Of a DNA stretch of 64,000 nt, positions 1-9,199 are shown piece after piece (the stretch's first letter is position 1; every line of letters begins with the position of its first letter). The stretch covers positions 744,001 to 808,000 of the forward strand of contig JAAFAB010000002.1 in NCBI GenBank assembly GCA_018222585.1, written 5' to 3'. The notes below the pieces were generated by a model. It was not told the origin of the DNA. It searched no databases and saw nothing but the letters and a program-made list of their open reading frames with translations. Source of the DNA: Paracoccaceae bacterium (GTDB taxonomy: Bacteria > Pseudomonadota > Alphaproteobacteria > Rhodobacterales > Rhodobacteraceae). Made by a program: the position numbers and the translations under genes.

Positions 1-233
1 AGGCCGCCGTGCTGGAAGCTGCCGCCGCCGCCGAGACCCGCGGCTGGGAGATGTCCGTCGCCGAGGCCGACGCCAAGAAGGCCGAGATGGCCGAGAACGG
101 CATGGCCATCGTCACCCCGACCGATGAGCTGATGACCGGCCTGAAAGACATCGGCGCCACCATGATGGAAGATTGGAAGGCCTCTGCCTCCGAGGCGGGT
201 CAGAAGATCCTGGCGGACTACGAAGCCGAGTGA
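1..233 (+). CDS. dctP: TRAP transporter solute-binding protein DctP, C-terminal end (5' partial)
   Basis: Only the last 77 or so codons are inside the window; the gene starts upstream. The tail is rich in Ala, Glu and Lys and has the helical character of the C-terminal end of periplasmic TRAP solute-binding proteins (DctP family), with 'GMAIVTPTDE' followed by a 'W..A....G..IL..Y' helix. The DctP family captures an organic acid in the periplasm and hands it to the DctQM permease. The two genes directly downstream are a small and a large TRAP permease subunit, which makes the identification firm. The substrate cannot be read from this fragment. Confidence 0.85.
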   Translation, partial: AAVLEAAAAAETRGWEMSVAEADAKKAEMAENGMAIVTPTDELMTGLKDIGATMMEDWKASASEAGQKILADYEAE

Positions 234-241
234 CCCCTCGC

Positions 242-268
242 GGGCCCTGCCATCCGGCGGGGCCCTTT
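242..268 (+). terminator. Hairpin between dctP and dctQ
   Basis: The sequence GGGCCCTGCC-atcc-GGCGGGGCCC forms a 10-bp stem with one G-T wobble, followed by TTTCCTTT. It lies 8 nt after the dctP stop and 28 nt before dctQ. Such a hairpin usually acts as an attenuator or 3'-end stabiliser, giving more binding protein than permease. That role is inference. Confidence 0.6.
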
Positions 269-295
269 CCTTTCAGATCAGACCATGAGGGCGCG

Positions 296-823
296 ATGAT
301 CCGGCGGCTGCTCGATATGCTCTACCTGGCCGGAGGCGCCGTGGCCGCCCTGGCCATCCTGTCCATCTGCCTGCTGGTCGCGGCGCAGGTGGGTCTCAAC
401 ATCCTGGCGCGGGTCGGCGGCCCGGCCTGGTCCTACACCATTCCCTCCTATGCCGATTTCGCCGGGTTCTTCCTGGCCGCCGCCAGTTTCATGGCCCTGG
501 CCCATACCCTGCGCGCCGGCGTGCACATCCGCGTCAACCTTCTGATTTCGCGCCTGAGTCCCCGCGCGACCTGGGTGCTCGAGATGCTCACGCTGGCACT
601 TGCGGCGGCGCTCTCGGCCTATGCCACGCGCTATGCCATCGGCCTGACCTACGAGAGCTGGGACTATGGCGACATGTCCTCGGGGATCGTCGCGGTGCCG
701 TTGTGGATCCCGCAGTTGTTCATGGATGCGGGGCTGGCGCTGCTGACGCTGGCCTTCCTCGACACGCTGATCGAGAGCCTGCGTGCCCGCCGTCCCGTCA
801 TCGCAGATGCAGGAGAAGCCTGA
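296..823 (+). CDS. dctQ: TRAP transporter small permease subunit DctQ
   Basis: This 175-aa integral membrane protein has four predicted hydrophobic segments: the N-terminal 'LAGGAVAALAILSICLLVAA' type helix, one near 'FAGFFLAAASFMALAH', one near 'LTLALAAALSAYA' and one near the C terminus. It ends in a short basic tail. The pattern and length fit the DctQ family, which partners DctM in Na+-driven tripartite transport across the inner membrane. I chose ATG 296 rather than the ORF-track start at 173 because upstream codons overlap dctP and the hairpin, and because the DctQ-like hydrophobic start begins here. Its TGA overlaps the dctM ATG by one base (TGATG), so the two are translationally coupled. 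Confidence 0.9.
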   Translation: MIRRLLDMLYLAGGAVAALAILSICLLVAAQVGLNILARVGGPAWSYTIPSYADFAGFFLAAASFMALAHTLRAGVHIRVNLLISRLSPRATWVLEMLTLALAAALSAYATRYAIGLTYESWDYGDMSSGIVAVPLWIPQLFMDAGLALLTLAFLDTLIESLRARRPVIADAGEA

Positions 824-2127
824 TGTCCGATCCCGTCGTCTTCTCGATCCTGCTGGTGGTGCTGATGGTGCTGCTGGCCGCCGGCACCTGGGTAGCCGTG
901 TCGCTGCTGGCGCTGGCGCTCTTTGCCATGACCTTCTTCGCCGATGCGCCGCAGGGGCTGGTCCTGGCCACGAGCCTCTGGGGCCACTCGCATTCCTGGT
1001 CGCTGGCCTCGCTGCCGCTGTTCATCCTGATGGGGGAAATCCTGCTGCGTTCGCGCCTGTCGCAGGACATGTTTTCGGGCCTCGCGCCCTGGCTGGGCCG
1101 GGTGCCGGGGCGGCTGCTGCACGTCAACGTCCTGGGCTGCGCGATCTTCGCCGCCGTCTCGGGCTCCTCGGCGGCCACGGCGGCCACCATCGGGCGGATG
1201 TCGGTACCTGAACTGACCGAGCGCGGCTATCCGCAAAGCCTGATCCTCGGGACCCTTGCGGGCTCGGCCACGCTGGGCTTCCTGATCCCGCCCTCGATCA
1301 TCCTGATCGTCTACGGCGTGGCGACGGAGCAGAGCATCGCCCGCCTGTTCATGGCCGGCGTGCTGCCGGGGATCATGCTGGTGGCGCTCTTCGGCGGCTA
1401 TGTCAGCCTGCGTGCCATGCTCTCGCCCTCTATCATCCCCGAGGAAAGCCAGAGCTTCACCCTGCGTGAGAAGCTGCATGCCTCGCGGCGGCTGATCCCG
1501 GTGATGCTGCTGATCCTCGGGGTGATCGGGTCGATCTACTCGGGCGTGGCCTCGCCCACCGATGCCGCTGCCGTCGGGGTGATCCTGTCGACCCTGCTGG
1601 CCTTTGCCTCTGGCGGGTTCAACTGGACAAGCTTCCGCGAGGCGCTGATGTCGGCCACGCGCACGTCCTGCATGATCGCCTTCATCCTGATGGGCGCGGC
1701 CTTCCTGGCGATCGCCATGGGCTTCACCGGCATCCCCCGCAACCTGGCCGCCTGGATCGGTGGCATGGAGCTCTCTCCCGGCGCGCTGCTGCTCGCGTTG
1801 ACGGTATTCTTCATCGTGCTGGGCTGCTTCCTCGACGGGATCTCGGTCGTGGTGCTGACCACCTCGATCATCCTGCCGATGGTCGAGGCCGTGGGGATCG
1901 ACCCGATGTGGTTCGGCATCTACCTGGTGCTGGTGGTCGAGATGAGCCAGATCACCCCGCCCGTGGGCTTCAACCTCTTCGTCATCCAGGGGCTGACGGG
2001 GGTGAACATCCTGCGGGTCGCCAAGGCCGCGCTGCCCTTCTTCGGGCTGTTGCTGCTGGCGGTGCTGCTGATCACGCTCTTCCCCGGGCTGGTCACCTGG
2101 CTGCCGCAGGCCATGGCAAACCGCTGA
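823..2127 (+). CDS. dctM: TRAP transporter large permease subunit DctM
   Basis: This 434-aa polytopic inner-membrane protein has the DctM hallmarks: the N-terminal 'SLPLFILMGEILLRS' region, the conserved 'GSSAATAATIG' loop, 'GFLIPPSIILIVYG', and a C-terminal 'EMSQITPPVGFNLFVIQ' motif. These are the paired re-entrant hairpins that bind substrate and Na+ in the family. The start at 823 overlaps the dctQ stop by one base. The length is typical. A structured repeat element follows 50 nt downstream and may end the transcript. Substrate specificity is unknown because the binding protein is cut by the window edge. Confidence 0.95.
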   Translation: MSDPVVFSILLVVLMVLLAAGTWVAVSLLALALFAMTFFADAPQGLVLATSLWGHSHSWSLASLPLFILMGEILLRSRLSQDMFSGLAPWLGRVPGRLLHVNVLGCAIFAAVSGSSAATAATIGRMSVPELTERGYPQSLILGTLAGSATLGFLIPPSIILIVYGVATEQSIARLFMAGVLPGIMLVALFGGYVSLRAMLSPSIIPEESQSFTLREKLHASRRLIPVMLLILGVIGSIYSGVASPTDAAAVGVILSTLLAFASGGFNWTSFREALMSATRTSCMIAFILMGAAFLAIAMGFTGIPRNLAAWIGGMELSPGALLLALTVFFIVLGCFLDGISVVVLTTSIILPMVEAVGIDPMWFGIYLVLVVEMSQITPPVGFNLFVIQGLTGVNILRVAKAALPFFGLLLLAVLLITLFPGLVTWLPQAMANR

Positions 2128-2180
2128 CCTTCGCGGGGCCGTGACAAGCGGCCCCGACCTCCCGCCTCTTGCGCCCGGTA

Positions 2181-2360
2181 TGGGGGGCTCCGCCCCGCCG
2201 CTGACGCGGCTCCCCGGAGTATTTTCAGCCTGGTGATGACGATTGGGAGGGGCGTTTGCTGGCACCCTACTTTTCCGCCGGGAGGGTGCACGCCCTCAAT
2301 GGGAAAGTAGGCCGCCTCTCAGGCCCCGTCCCAGCTCATCACCAGGCCACAAATACTCAC
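2181..2360. repeat. Composite hairpin/palindrome repeat, copy A
   Basis: The left unit reads GGGGGGCTCCGCCCC hairpin, short variable hairpin, then CGGAGTATTTTCAGCCTGGTGATGA. The middle holds a palindromic core (CCTACTTTTCC ... GTGCAC ... GGGAAAGTAGG). A decayed inverted right unit (CTCATCACCAGGC...AAATACTC) closes it at about 2335-2358. The same layout recurs near 7.1, 11.0 and 39.1 kb, and single units occur near 36.2 and 45.0 kb. It lies between dctM and the convergent MarR-like gene. Confidence 0.8.
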
Positions 2361-2387
2361 TTTTCCCGGTTGCTTCCGGGCGGCGCG

Positions 2388-2921
2388 TCAGAGCGATGCG
2401 GCGGCCCGGCTGGCCTGGTCGTAGAGCCCCGACATGCCGCGCAGGGCCGCGGCGATGCGGCGCAGTTCCTCGCCGTCGTAGCCGGTGGTGGGCAGGGTGC
2501 CCAGAAGGCATTGTTCGCGGATCTTCTGGTAGGCCATGCAGAGCGCCAGCCCGGCGGGCGAGGTCTTGTAGAAGACCTCCTTGCCGCGTTTCTCGTTCTC
2601 CAGCAGGCCCAGCTTCAGCAGCTTGCGCAGGGCGTAGTTCACCGTATGGCTGTCCTCGATGTTGAGGATGAAGCAGATGTCGGTCAGACGCTTCTCGCGG
2701 CCGCGGGAATTGGTGTTGTGCAGCACCAGGATTTCCAGCGGCGAGAGTTCGGGCATCCCGGCCGCCGTCATGCAGCGTTGCATCCAGCGGGTGAAGGCGT
2801 TGTAGGCGATGATCAGCCCGTATTCGAACTCCGAGGCTTCCCAGCCCTCGCCTTCGGCCAGGTGGCGGGAAGAGACGATGCGGCGCCTGTCGGTGCGGGA
2901 ATCGGAACGGCTGTCGGACAT
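2388..2921 (-). CDS. MarR-type winged-helix transcriptional regulator
   Basis: This 177-aa cytoplasmic protein carries a winged-helix DNA-binding region. The central part 'LSPLEILVLHN' to 'LLKLGLLENEKRGKEVFYKTS' reads as helix, recognition helix ('DSHTVNYALRKL') and wing. It resembles the conserved Rhodobacterales proteins annotated as winged-helix DNA-binding (COG5631-like). The ATG at 2921 was chosen over the much longer ORF-track start (3527) because it has an upstream GAAGAGAG ribosome-binding site and because the upstream codons lie antisense to the amidase gene. It converges with the TRAP operon and may regulate it, but that link rests on position only. The ligand is unknown. Confidence 0.8.
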   Translation of the reverse strand: MSDSRSDSRTDRRRIVSSRHLAEGEGWEASEFEYGLIIAYNAFTRWMQRCMTAAGMPELSPLEILVLHNTNSRGREKRLTDICFILNIEDSHTVNYALRKLLKLGLLENEKRGKEVFYKTSPAGLALCMAYQKIREQCLLGTLPTTGYDGEELRRIAAALRGMSGLYDQASRAAASL

Positions 2922-3092
2922 GGGGCTCTCTTCTCGGTGATGAATTGTCGGTATTTTATCAGCATGTCGCCTGGATTGGGAAGGGCCGGCTCGGGCAGCC
3001 GGCCCCGGGTGCCGGGGCCGGGCATCTTCGGGGGCTTCGATGCGCCGCGACAATGGGATAGGGTGACGGCGCAACACGGCAGGCGAGGCAGG

Positions 3093-4391
3093 ATGAGGCA
3101 GAAGCACGAAGGGTGCCGACATGAGGTGCCGACGCGTCGGGCGTTCGCGATGGCGGTGAAGGGTCTGCTGGCGATGATGCTGGTGCTGGTGCTGGGGCTC
3201 GCGCAGGGCGCCGGGCAGGCGCGGGCCCAGGGCGATCCCGGTACGGGCTTTTCCGGGCTTGCGACGGTGAACCCGACCCGGAGCCAGTTGAAGGATCGCC
3301 GGGGGGCGCTGGAGCTGACCCTGGCGCTGAGCCAGGGGGTGCCCTATCGTGTCTTTTCGCTGACCGGGCCGGATCGGCTGGTGCTGGATTTCCGGGAAGT
3401 CGACTGGCGCGGTGTCGATCCGAAGGTGCTGCTGAACTCGGACCTCGCGACGGGGGTTGCCATGGGGCCTTACCGGCCGGGCTGGTCGCGCATGGTGATC
3501 GAACTGGCCGAGCCGCTGGCGCTGCAACGCAGCGACATGGCGATCGACCGCGACAGCGGCGCGGCGCTGCTGGAGGCGCGCTTTACCCCCATCACCCCGG
3601 AAGCCTTCGCGGCGCGCGCCGGGGCGCCGGCGCTCAGCGGCTGGGACCTGCCGCAGCCCGGGCAGGCGTTGCCGCCGCGCGCACCGGGCGGGCCGTTACG
3701 CATCCTGCTGGATCCGGGCCATGGCGGCATCGACCCGGGCGCCGAGCGCGAAGGGGTGGTCGAGGCCGAACTGATGCTGACCTTCGCGCGCGAGCTGCGC
3801 GACCTGCTGACCCGCTCGGGGGCCGAGGTCTACCTGACGCGCAACGACGATACCTTCGTCTCCCTGGAGGGACGGGTGGCCATGGCGCACGGGCTGCGCG
3901 CCGATCTCTTCGTCTCGCTTCATGCCGATGCGCTGCCCTCGGGCCGGGCGCTTGGCACCACGGTGCATACCCTGTCGCGCGAGGCCAGCGACGAGGCCAG
4001 CCGCCTGCTGGCCGAGCGCCACGACCGGGCCGACCTGCTGGCGGGGATCGATCTCAGCGAGAGCGACGACGAGATCGCCGGGGTGCTGATGGACATGGCG
4101 CGCACCGAGACCCAACCGCGCAGCGAGCGGCTGGCCGAGGCGATGGTGCTGGCGCTGCGCAGCGAGGGGCTGCCGCTGAACAGCCGGCCACGCCGCTCGG
4201 CGGGTTACTCGGTGCTGAAGGCGCCGGACGTGCCATCGGTGCTGGTCGAGCTGGGGTTCCTGTCGTCCCGGCGGGATCGCGAGAACCTGCTGGATCCGGC
4301 CTTTCGTGCCCGCCTCGCCGCGGCCCTGCGCGACGGCATCCTGGCCTGGAAGATCGCCGATGACACCCTGGCACCGCTGCGTCTGAAGTAG
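3093..4391 (+). CDS. amiC: Periplasmic N-acetylmuramoyl-L-alanine amidase (AMIN + Amidase_3)
   Basis: This protein cleaves the bond between N-acetylmuramic acid and the stem peptide, typically during daughter-cell separation. The 432-aa product has a signal peptide (hydrophobic stretch at about 20-45 ending 'GQARAQ'), an AMIN-like domain at about 55-170 ('RLVLDFREVDW'), and a zinc Amidase_3 domain from about 200. Visible residues are His210 in 'LDPGHGGID', a Glu near 224, His277 in 'SLHAD', and catalytic Glu386 in 'VELGFLS'. The start is uncertain: ATG 3093 leaves an Arg-Arg-containing n-region, and ATG 3150 would give a shorter signal peptide. It sits 126 nt upstream of the PBP1A gene, a sensible cell-wall pairing. 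Confidence 0.9.
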   Translation: MRQKHEGCRHEVPTRRAFAMAVKGLLAMMLVLVLGLAQGAGQARAQGDPGTGFSGLATVNPTRSQLKDRRGALELTLALSQGVPYRVFSLTGPDRLVLDFREVDWRGVDPKVLLNSDLATGVAMGPYRPGWSRMVIELAEPLALQRSDMAIDRDSGAALLEARFTPITPEAFAARAGAPALSGWDLPQPGQALPPRAPGGPLRILLDPGHGGIDPGAEREGVVEAELMLTFARELRDLLTRSGAEVYLTRNDDTFVSLEGRVAMAHGLRADLFVSLHADALPSGRALGTTVHTLSREASDEASRLLAERHDRADLLAGIDLSESDDEIAGVLMDMARTETQPRSERLAEAMVLALRSEGLPLNSRPRRSAGYSVLKAPDVPSVLVELGFLSSRRDRENLLDPAFRARLAAALRDGILAWKIADDTLAPLRLK

Positions 4392-4517
4392 TGGGGTGCG
4401 AGGCGGTCCGGGTCCACGCGGCAAGCCGCCGCTGCCCGGCCTCCTGAAGGGGATGTGTTTTGACCGGGGACAGGGGCCGGGCTATATGATCGTGCTCAAC
4501 CAGCGAGGCCCGGGCGC

Positions 4518-7046
4518 GTGATCAGATTCGTACTTTCCTTCCTTGGCGGCGTGTTCACGCTCGTCACCGCGGCGATCATGATGATCGCCCTCTCCATCGG
4601 CGCGATCTTCTGGGTCTACGGGCGTGATCTGCCCAGCCACGAGGCCCTGGCCCGCTACCAGCCGAAGTCGATCAGCCGGATCTACTCCGGCGAGGGCCAG
4701 CTGATCGACGAGTTCGCCCGCGAGCATCGTCTCTACACCCCGACCGAGGAAATCCCCGACCTGATCAAGTTCGCCTTCATCTCGGCCGAGGACAAGAATT
4801 TCTACACCCATGCTGGCTATGACGTGCGCGGCATCGCTGCCGCCCTGGTGGAGGCCGTGCGCTCGCGCGGTGAAAGCGTGCGCGGTGCCTCGACGATCCC
4901 GCAGCAGGTGGCCAAGAACCTGTTCCTCTCGGGCGACCGCAGGATCGAACGCAAGGTGAAGGAAGTGATTCTCGCCGCGCGCCTGGTCGAGAGCCTGCCC
5001 AAGGACGAGATCCTCGGCATCTACCTGAACGAGATCTTCCTCGGCCAAAACTCCTACGGCGTGACGGCGGCGGCGCGGGTCTATTTCAACAAGTCCCTGA
5101 CCGAACTGGCACCGCACGAGGCCGCCATGCTGGCCGCCATGCCCCAGGCACCGGGCCGCTACCATCCCGTCCGCGCCAAGGAGCGCGTGACGCAGCGCCG
5201 CAACTACGTGCTGCGCGAGATGATGGAGAACGGTTACATCGACCAGGCCACCTACGAGCGCGAGGTGGCGCTGCCGCTGCGCTCGGTCCAGGGGGGCGAT
5301 TTCGAACCCTTCCGCAACCAGCTGCCGCCGCGCGACTATTTCACCGACGAGATCCGCCGCCAGCTGTCCAGCGACTTCGGCGAGGAAGAGTTCTTCTCGG
5401 GTGGCTTCACGGTGCGGGCTACCGTCGATCCGGAGATGCAGCAGGTGGCGGCGCGGGCGCTGCGCCGCGAGCTGGAGGAGTTCGACCGCCGCGCCTCGGT
5501 CTGGCGTGGCACGGGCGAAGTGATCGACGCCGGGGCACTGGGTTCGGAAGAGGCCTGGCGCGAGGCCCTGGCCACGGCCGAAGTTCCGCGCGACATCGAC
5601 CTGGGCGGCCAGTGGCTGCCAGCGGTGGTGCTGGGCGTCGAGGCGCAGCAGCTGCAACTGGGGATCGAGGGCGTGGCCCTTGACGATGCGCGTGGCGGCA
5701 GCGTGCCGCGCAGCGACATCCAGTGGATGCAGGGCGATTTCTTCGACAACTTCGAGGAAGGCGACGTGGTGCTGGTGCGCGAGGCGAAGACCGGCGGCGG
5801 CGACTTCGATCACTGGTCGCTGCGCCAGGTGCCCGAGGTCCAGGGCGGCTTCATGGCGATGGACGTCAACAACGGCCGCGTGATCGCCATGCAGGGCGGT
5901 TTCAGCTACCAGGACTCGGTCTTCAACCGCGCCACCCAGGCCCGGCGTCAGCCCGGTTCCTCGTTCAAGCCCTTCGTCTACGCCTCGGCGCTGGACTCGG
6001 GCTACACGCCCGCCACCATCGTCATCGACGCCCCGGTCGAGATCGAGACCGGCGAAGGTGTCTGGCGGCCGAAGAACTCGTCCAACAAGTACTATGGCCC
6101 GACGCCCCTGCGCACCGGGATCGAGCAGTCGCGGAACCTGATGACCGTCCGCCTGGCGCGCGAGGTCGGCATGGACGTGGTGGCCGCCTACGCCGAACGC
6201 TTCGGGGTCTACGAGGACATGTCGCCCTACCTGGCCAATGCCCTCGGGGCCGAGGAGACGACGCTTTACCGCATGGTCGCGGCCTACGCGATGTTTGCCA
6301 ATGGCGGCGAGCGGGTCGAGCCGACCCTGGTCGACCGGGTGCAGGACCGCTACGGGAAGACCATCTACCGCCACGACCAGCGGGTCTGTGTCGACTGCGC
6401 CGACCCCGCGCTGCCCCCGGCGCGCAGCCCGGTGATCCGCTCCAACCGGCAACGGGTGATGAACGCGATCACCGCCTACCAGCTGACCTCGATGATGCAG
6501 GGGGTGGTGCAGCGCGGCACGGCCTCGGGCGTGGTGCGTCTGCCGGTGCCGACGGCGGGCAAGACCGGGACCACCAACGATGCCCGCGATGCCTGGTTCG
6601 TCGGCTTCACCTCGAACATCGTTGCCGGGTGCTACATCGGCTACGATACCCCCCGGCCGATGCTGGGCGGGCGCGGCTATGGCGGCACGCTCTGTGGTCC
6701 GGTGTTCCAGGAGTTCATGACCGAAGCGGTGCAGAAGTTCGGCGGCGGGCCCTTCACGGTGCCTGAGGGTGGCCACTTCATCAACATCGACCGCTACACC
6801 GGGGCCCGCCTGCCTGACGGCGCCTCCGGCGCCAACGTGGTGGCCGAGTACTTCCGCGACGGCGAAGAACCGATCTTCGGCATCTTCTACGACGGCGGCT
6901 TCGCCATGGGCTCGGACCTGCCGCTGTTCGACGAGGTCGGCCAGGCCCAGGCGCAGCAGCAGCAGGTGATTACCTCGACCGGCGAGACGGCCACCATCGG
7001 GCCCAAGGCCGGTTTCGGCAGCCTCTCCTCAGGCGGGCTCTACTGA
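4518..7046 (+). CDS. mrcA: Penicillin-binding protein 1A (bifunctional transglycosylase/transpeptidase)
   Basis: This enzyme polymerises and crosslinks peptidoglycan at the outer face of the inner membrane. The 842-aa protein has one N-terminal membrane anchor (about 5-35), a GT51 glycosyltransferase domain ('EDKNFYTHAGYD', 'STIPQQVAKN'), an inserted OB-like region typical of PBP1A, and a transpeptidase domain. The catalytic motifs are S-x-x-K in 'QPGSSFKPF', S-x-N in 'SRN', and K-T-G in 'GKTGTTNDARDAW'. It starts with GTG at 4518, followed directly by the hydrophobic anchor. The length is normal. The Gln-rich stretch near the C terminus ('QAQAQQQQ') is probably flexible. Confidence 0.95.
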   Translation: MIRFVLSFLGGVFTLVTAAIMMIALSIGAIFWVYGRDLPSHEALARYQPKSISRIYSGEGQLIDEFAREHRLYTPTEEIPDLIKFAFISAEDKNFYTHAGYDVRGIAAALVEAVRSRGESVRGASTIPQQVAKNLFLSGDRRIERKVKEVILAARLVESLPKDEILGIYLNEIFLGQNSYGVTAAARVYFNKSLTELAPHEAAMLAAMPQAPGRYHPVRAKERVTQRRNYVLREMMENGYIDQATYEREVALPLRSVQGGDFEPFRNQLPPRDYFTDEIRRQLSSDFGEEEFFSGGFTVRATVDPEMQQVAARALRRELEEFDRRASVWRGTGEVIDAGALGSEEAWREALATAEVPRDIDLGGQWLPAVVLGVEAQQLQLGIEGVALDDARGGSVPRSDIQWMQGDFFDNFEEGDVVLVREAKTGGGDFDHWSLRQVPEVQGGFMAMDVNNGRVIAMQGGFSYQDSVFNRATQARRQPGSSFKPFVYASALDSGYTPATIVIDAPVEIETGEGVWRPKNSSNKYYGPTPLRTGIEQSRNLMTVRLAREVGMDVVAAYAERFGVYEDMSPYLANALGAEETTLYRMVAAYAMFANGGERVEPTLVDRVQDRYGKTIYRHDQRVCVDCADPALPPARSPVIRSNRQRVMNAITAYQLTSMMQGVVQRGTASGVVRLPVPTAGKTGTTNDARDAWFVGFTSNIVAGCYIGYDTPRPMLGGRGYGGTLCGPVFQEFMTEAVQKFGGGPFTVPEGGHFINIDRYTGARLPDGASGANVVAEYFRDGEEPIFGIFYDGGFAMGSDLPLFDEVGQAQAQQQQVITSTGETATIGPKAGFGSLSSGGLY

Positions 7047-7061
7047 GCCCGGACCACCGGC

Positions 7062-7300
7062 CGGGGCAGGGGGGCTCTGCCCCCCGCCCGCTGCGCGGAC
7101 TCCCCCCGGAGGTATTTCCAGCCCGGTGATGAGGCAGGAGGGCGCCCGGCACCGCCGCCTCGTTTCCTGGCGGTGCGCGTCCACGCCCCCAGCAGGAAAG
7201 TAGGCCGCCACGGCACGTCGCGTGTTTCAACATCGCCGGGCCGGAAGTCCCTCCGGGGGCAGCGTGGCACAGGCGGAGGGCGGCGCCCCCATCCCCGCCC
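7062..7300. repeat. Composite hairpin/palindrome repeat, copy B (fills the mrcA-prfB gap)
   Basis: The left unit GGGGGGCTCTGCCCCCC, variable hairpin, CCCCCCGGAGGTATTTCCAGCCCGGTGATGA is well preserved. The core GTTTCCTGGCGG...CCACGC...CAGCAGGAAAGTAGGC resembles copy A. The right unit is decayed (CATCGCCGGGCCGGAAGTCCCTCCGGGGG). This accounts for most of the 331-nt gap between mrcA and prfB, apart from the last 80 nt, which should contain the prfB leader. Short ORFs here encode only repeat sequence. Confidence 0.8.
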
Positions 7301-7377
7301 GCCGCACCACGCCCCACCTTGTCCCGCATCCGGCCTTGGGATACACCCCGTGCTCAGACTTCGAGAAGGATCCCGCC

Positions 7378-8499
7378 ATGCGCGCCGAGGCCCAGAACAC
7401 CGTCACCGAGATCGAGAAATCCCTGGAGCTTCTGCGCCAGCGGATGGACTGGGAGACGGCCCAGCACCGGCTGGAGGAGTTCAATGCCCGCGTCGAGGAT
7501 CCGAACCTCTGGGACGATCCCGCCAAGGCCCAGGCGCTGATGCGCGACCGGCAGGCGCTGGTCGATGCCTTCGCCACCCATGACGGTCTGAAGCAGGAGT
7601 TGCAGGACAACATCGACCTGATCGAACTGGGTGAGATGGAAGAGGACGACGAGGTGGTCGCCGAGGCCGAGGAGGCGCTGAAGGCGCTGAAGGCCCGTGC
7701 CGCCGAGAAGGAGCTGGAGGCGCTGCTGAACGGCGAGGCCGACAGCAACGATACCTTCCTGGAAATCAACGCCGGCGCCGGCGGCACCGAGGCCTGCGAC
7801 TGGGCGTCGATGCTGCAGCGGATGTATGTCCGCTGGGCCGAGAAGCGCGGTTACAAGGTGGAACTGCAGTCCGAGGAAGCCGGCGGCGAGGCCGGGATCA
7901 AGTCCTGCGCCTACAAGATCAGCGGCCACAACGCCTATGGTTGGCTGAAGTCGGAATCCGGCGTGCATCGCCTGGTGCGCATCAGCCCCTTCGGCAAGGG
8001 CACCCGCGAGACCTCCTTTGCCTCGGTCTGGGTCTACCCGGTGGTCGACGACAATATCGAGATCGAGGTCAACCCGGCCGATATCCGTATCGACACCTTC
8101 CGCTCGTCCGGGGCCGGGGGCCAGCACGTCAACACCACCGACTCCGCCGTGCGGATCACCCACCACCCGACGGGCATCGTGGTGACCTCCTCCGAGAAGT
8201 CGCAGCACCAGAACCGGGATATCGCCATGAAGGCCCTGAAGTCGCGTCTCTATCAGCTGGAGTTGGACAAACGCACCGCCTCGATCAACGAGGCACACGA
8301 GAACAAGGGATCGGCCGGCTGGGGCAACCAGATCCGCTCCTACGTGCTGCAGCCCTACCAGATGGTGAAGGACCTGCGTACCCAGCACGAGACCTCCGAC
8401 ACTTCGGGCGTCCTGGACGGTGCGCTGGACGGCTTCATGGCGGCGACCCTGGCGATGAACGTGGCCGGAAAGAGCCGCGCGGAAGCCTCCGGCGAGTAA
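7378..8499 (+). CDS. prfB: Peptide chain release factor 2
   Basis: RF2 recognises UGA and UAA stop codons and triggers peptidyl-tRNA hydrolysis on the ribosome. The 373-aa product has the RF2 recognition tripeptide SPF at about 203-205 and the catalytic GGQ at 247-249 ('[17 protein letters not shown]'). Its C-terminal core is collinear with the E. coli protein. I chose ATG 7378, which gives the usual coiled N-terminal domain, over the ORF-track start inside the repeat. Unlike E. coli prfB, the reading frame is continuous and has no in-frame UGA or programmed +1 frameshift near codon 25, so that autoregulation is absent. Confidence 0.97.
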   Translation: MRAEAQNTVTEIEKSLELLRQRMDWETAQHRLEEFNARVEDPNLWDDPAKAQALMRDRQALVDAFATHDGLKQELQDNIDLIELGEMEEDDEVVAEAEEALKALKARAAEKELEALLNGEADSNDTFLEINAGAGGTEACDWASMLQRMYVRWAEKRGYKVELQSEEAGGEAGIKSCAYKISGHNAYGWLKSESGVHRLVRISPFGKGTRETSFASVWVYPVVDDNIEIEVNPADIRIDTFRSSGAGGQHVNTTDSAVRITHHPTGIVVTSSEKSQHQNRDIAMKALKSRLYQLELDKRTASINEAHENKGSAGWGNQIRSYVLQPYQMVKDLRTQHETSDTSGVLDGALDGFMAATLAMNVAGKSRAEASGE

Positions 8500-8815
8500 T
8501 CCACCGCCTTTCGCCACGAATCTCCCCTGAACGGGGGAGATGGGGGGCTGAGATTACCCAGAGAAGTCTTCCCTGCGCGTAAGCTCGCGCCAGGGTTGCG
8601 AAAATCCGCCACAGGGTGATAACAAATCGTTTACCAAATGCGATGCATGGTGATGGCGCAGGGAATTCCACTTGCCCCGTGAGGCTTCTGCGCGGGATAC
8701 TTTTGGCAGCGCCGGGCCGTGTGCCCCCTGGTCCGGGCAGAGTGTGACGAGTGCATATCGTATCCGGGGAAACGCTCCCCGCCGGAGGCGTGGGTGTAAC
8801 CAGAAAGGCGGAGCC
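8500..8815. other. Intergenic region with a hairpin, prfB to small ORF
   Basis: A perfect hairpin TCTCCCC-tgaac-GGGGGAGA occurs at 8521-8540, 21 nt after the prfB stop, but without a T-run. The remainder (about 270 nt) shows no ORF with convincing codon use. It should contain the promoter of the small gene at 8816, which is preceded by AAAGGCGGAG. I see no RNA gene here. Confidence 0.5.
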
Positions 8816-9049
8816 ATGAGTCAGAAGACCTTGATCAGGGCGGACTTCGGAACGCCCCGCAGCAGCGATGATTGCGAAAAGACCGATTGGACCCGGTCCT
8901 TCCCGGCAGGCAGCGTGGAGGGATCGCGCTGGATGCTGGACGTCCTGGAGGACCTCCATGCCTACGCACGCCATCACGAGATGGGAGAGGCCGAGGACCT
9001 GCTGGCCGATACCCGGCGCAAGCTGGCCCGCTTGATCCGCGCCCACTAG
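8816..9049 (+). CDS. Small protein of unknown function (77 aa)
   Basis: I do not recognise a family. The protein is soluble with no signal peptide. The first 40 residues are polar and probably unstructured. The second half ('SRWMLDVLEDLHAYARHHEMGEAEDLLADTRRKLARLI') is predicted to form one or two amphipathic helices rich in His, Glu and Arg. ATG 8816 was chosen because of the AAAGGCGGAG ribosome-binding site 5-8 nt upstream. The ORF-track start at 8672 has no such site. It stands alone between prfB and a convergent broken transglycosylase gene. Codon use is like that of its neighbours, so it is likely real. Confidence 0.65.
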   Translation: MSQKTLIRADFGTPRSSDDCEKTDWTRSFPAGSVEGSRWMLDVLEDLHAYARHHEMGEAEDLLADTRRKLARLIRAH

Positions 9050-9199
9050 GCGGCGGGACGCGCCCGGGGTATGCCAGCGGGCTGGCTGTCCGCCACGGAT
9101 CGCTCAGGTTGCCTGATGCCGGTCGTTCGATCACGGGACCCTGATCTCCCACCCTTCTCTTCGGCTCCTGATCTCTGCCCAGTGGGGCGGGCGGGGCGC

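Noticed and set aside
2256-2510. Short ORFs inside repeat copies (for example 2296-2511 minus, 7029-7211 minus, 10922-11131 minus)
   Set aside because: They translate the repeat itself (pieces like RLKILRG, GLEIPPGG, HHQAENTPGG), lack ribosome-binding sites and differ only with the repeat orientation. They are the usual false genes made by this element.
4482-6776. Very long antisense ORFs such as 4482-6776 minus, 11661-13868 plus, 17548-21279 minus and 20748-23156 minus
   Set aside because: They lie opposite well-identified genes, are rich in His, Gln, Arg and Gly, have no domain I recognise, and are expected from high third-position GC.
7378-7500. Programmed frameshift in prfB
   Set aside because: The frame is continuous through the N-terminal region with no in-frame UGA or CUU-UGA slip site.
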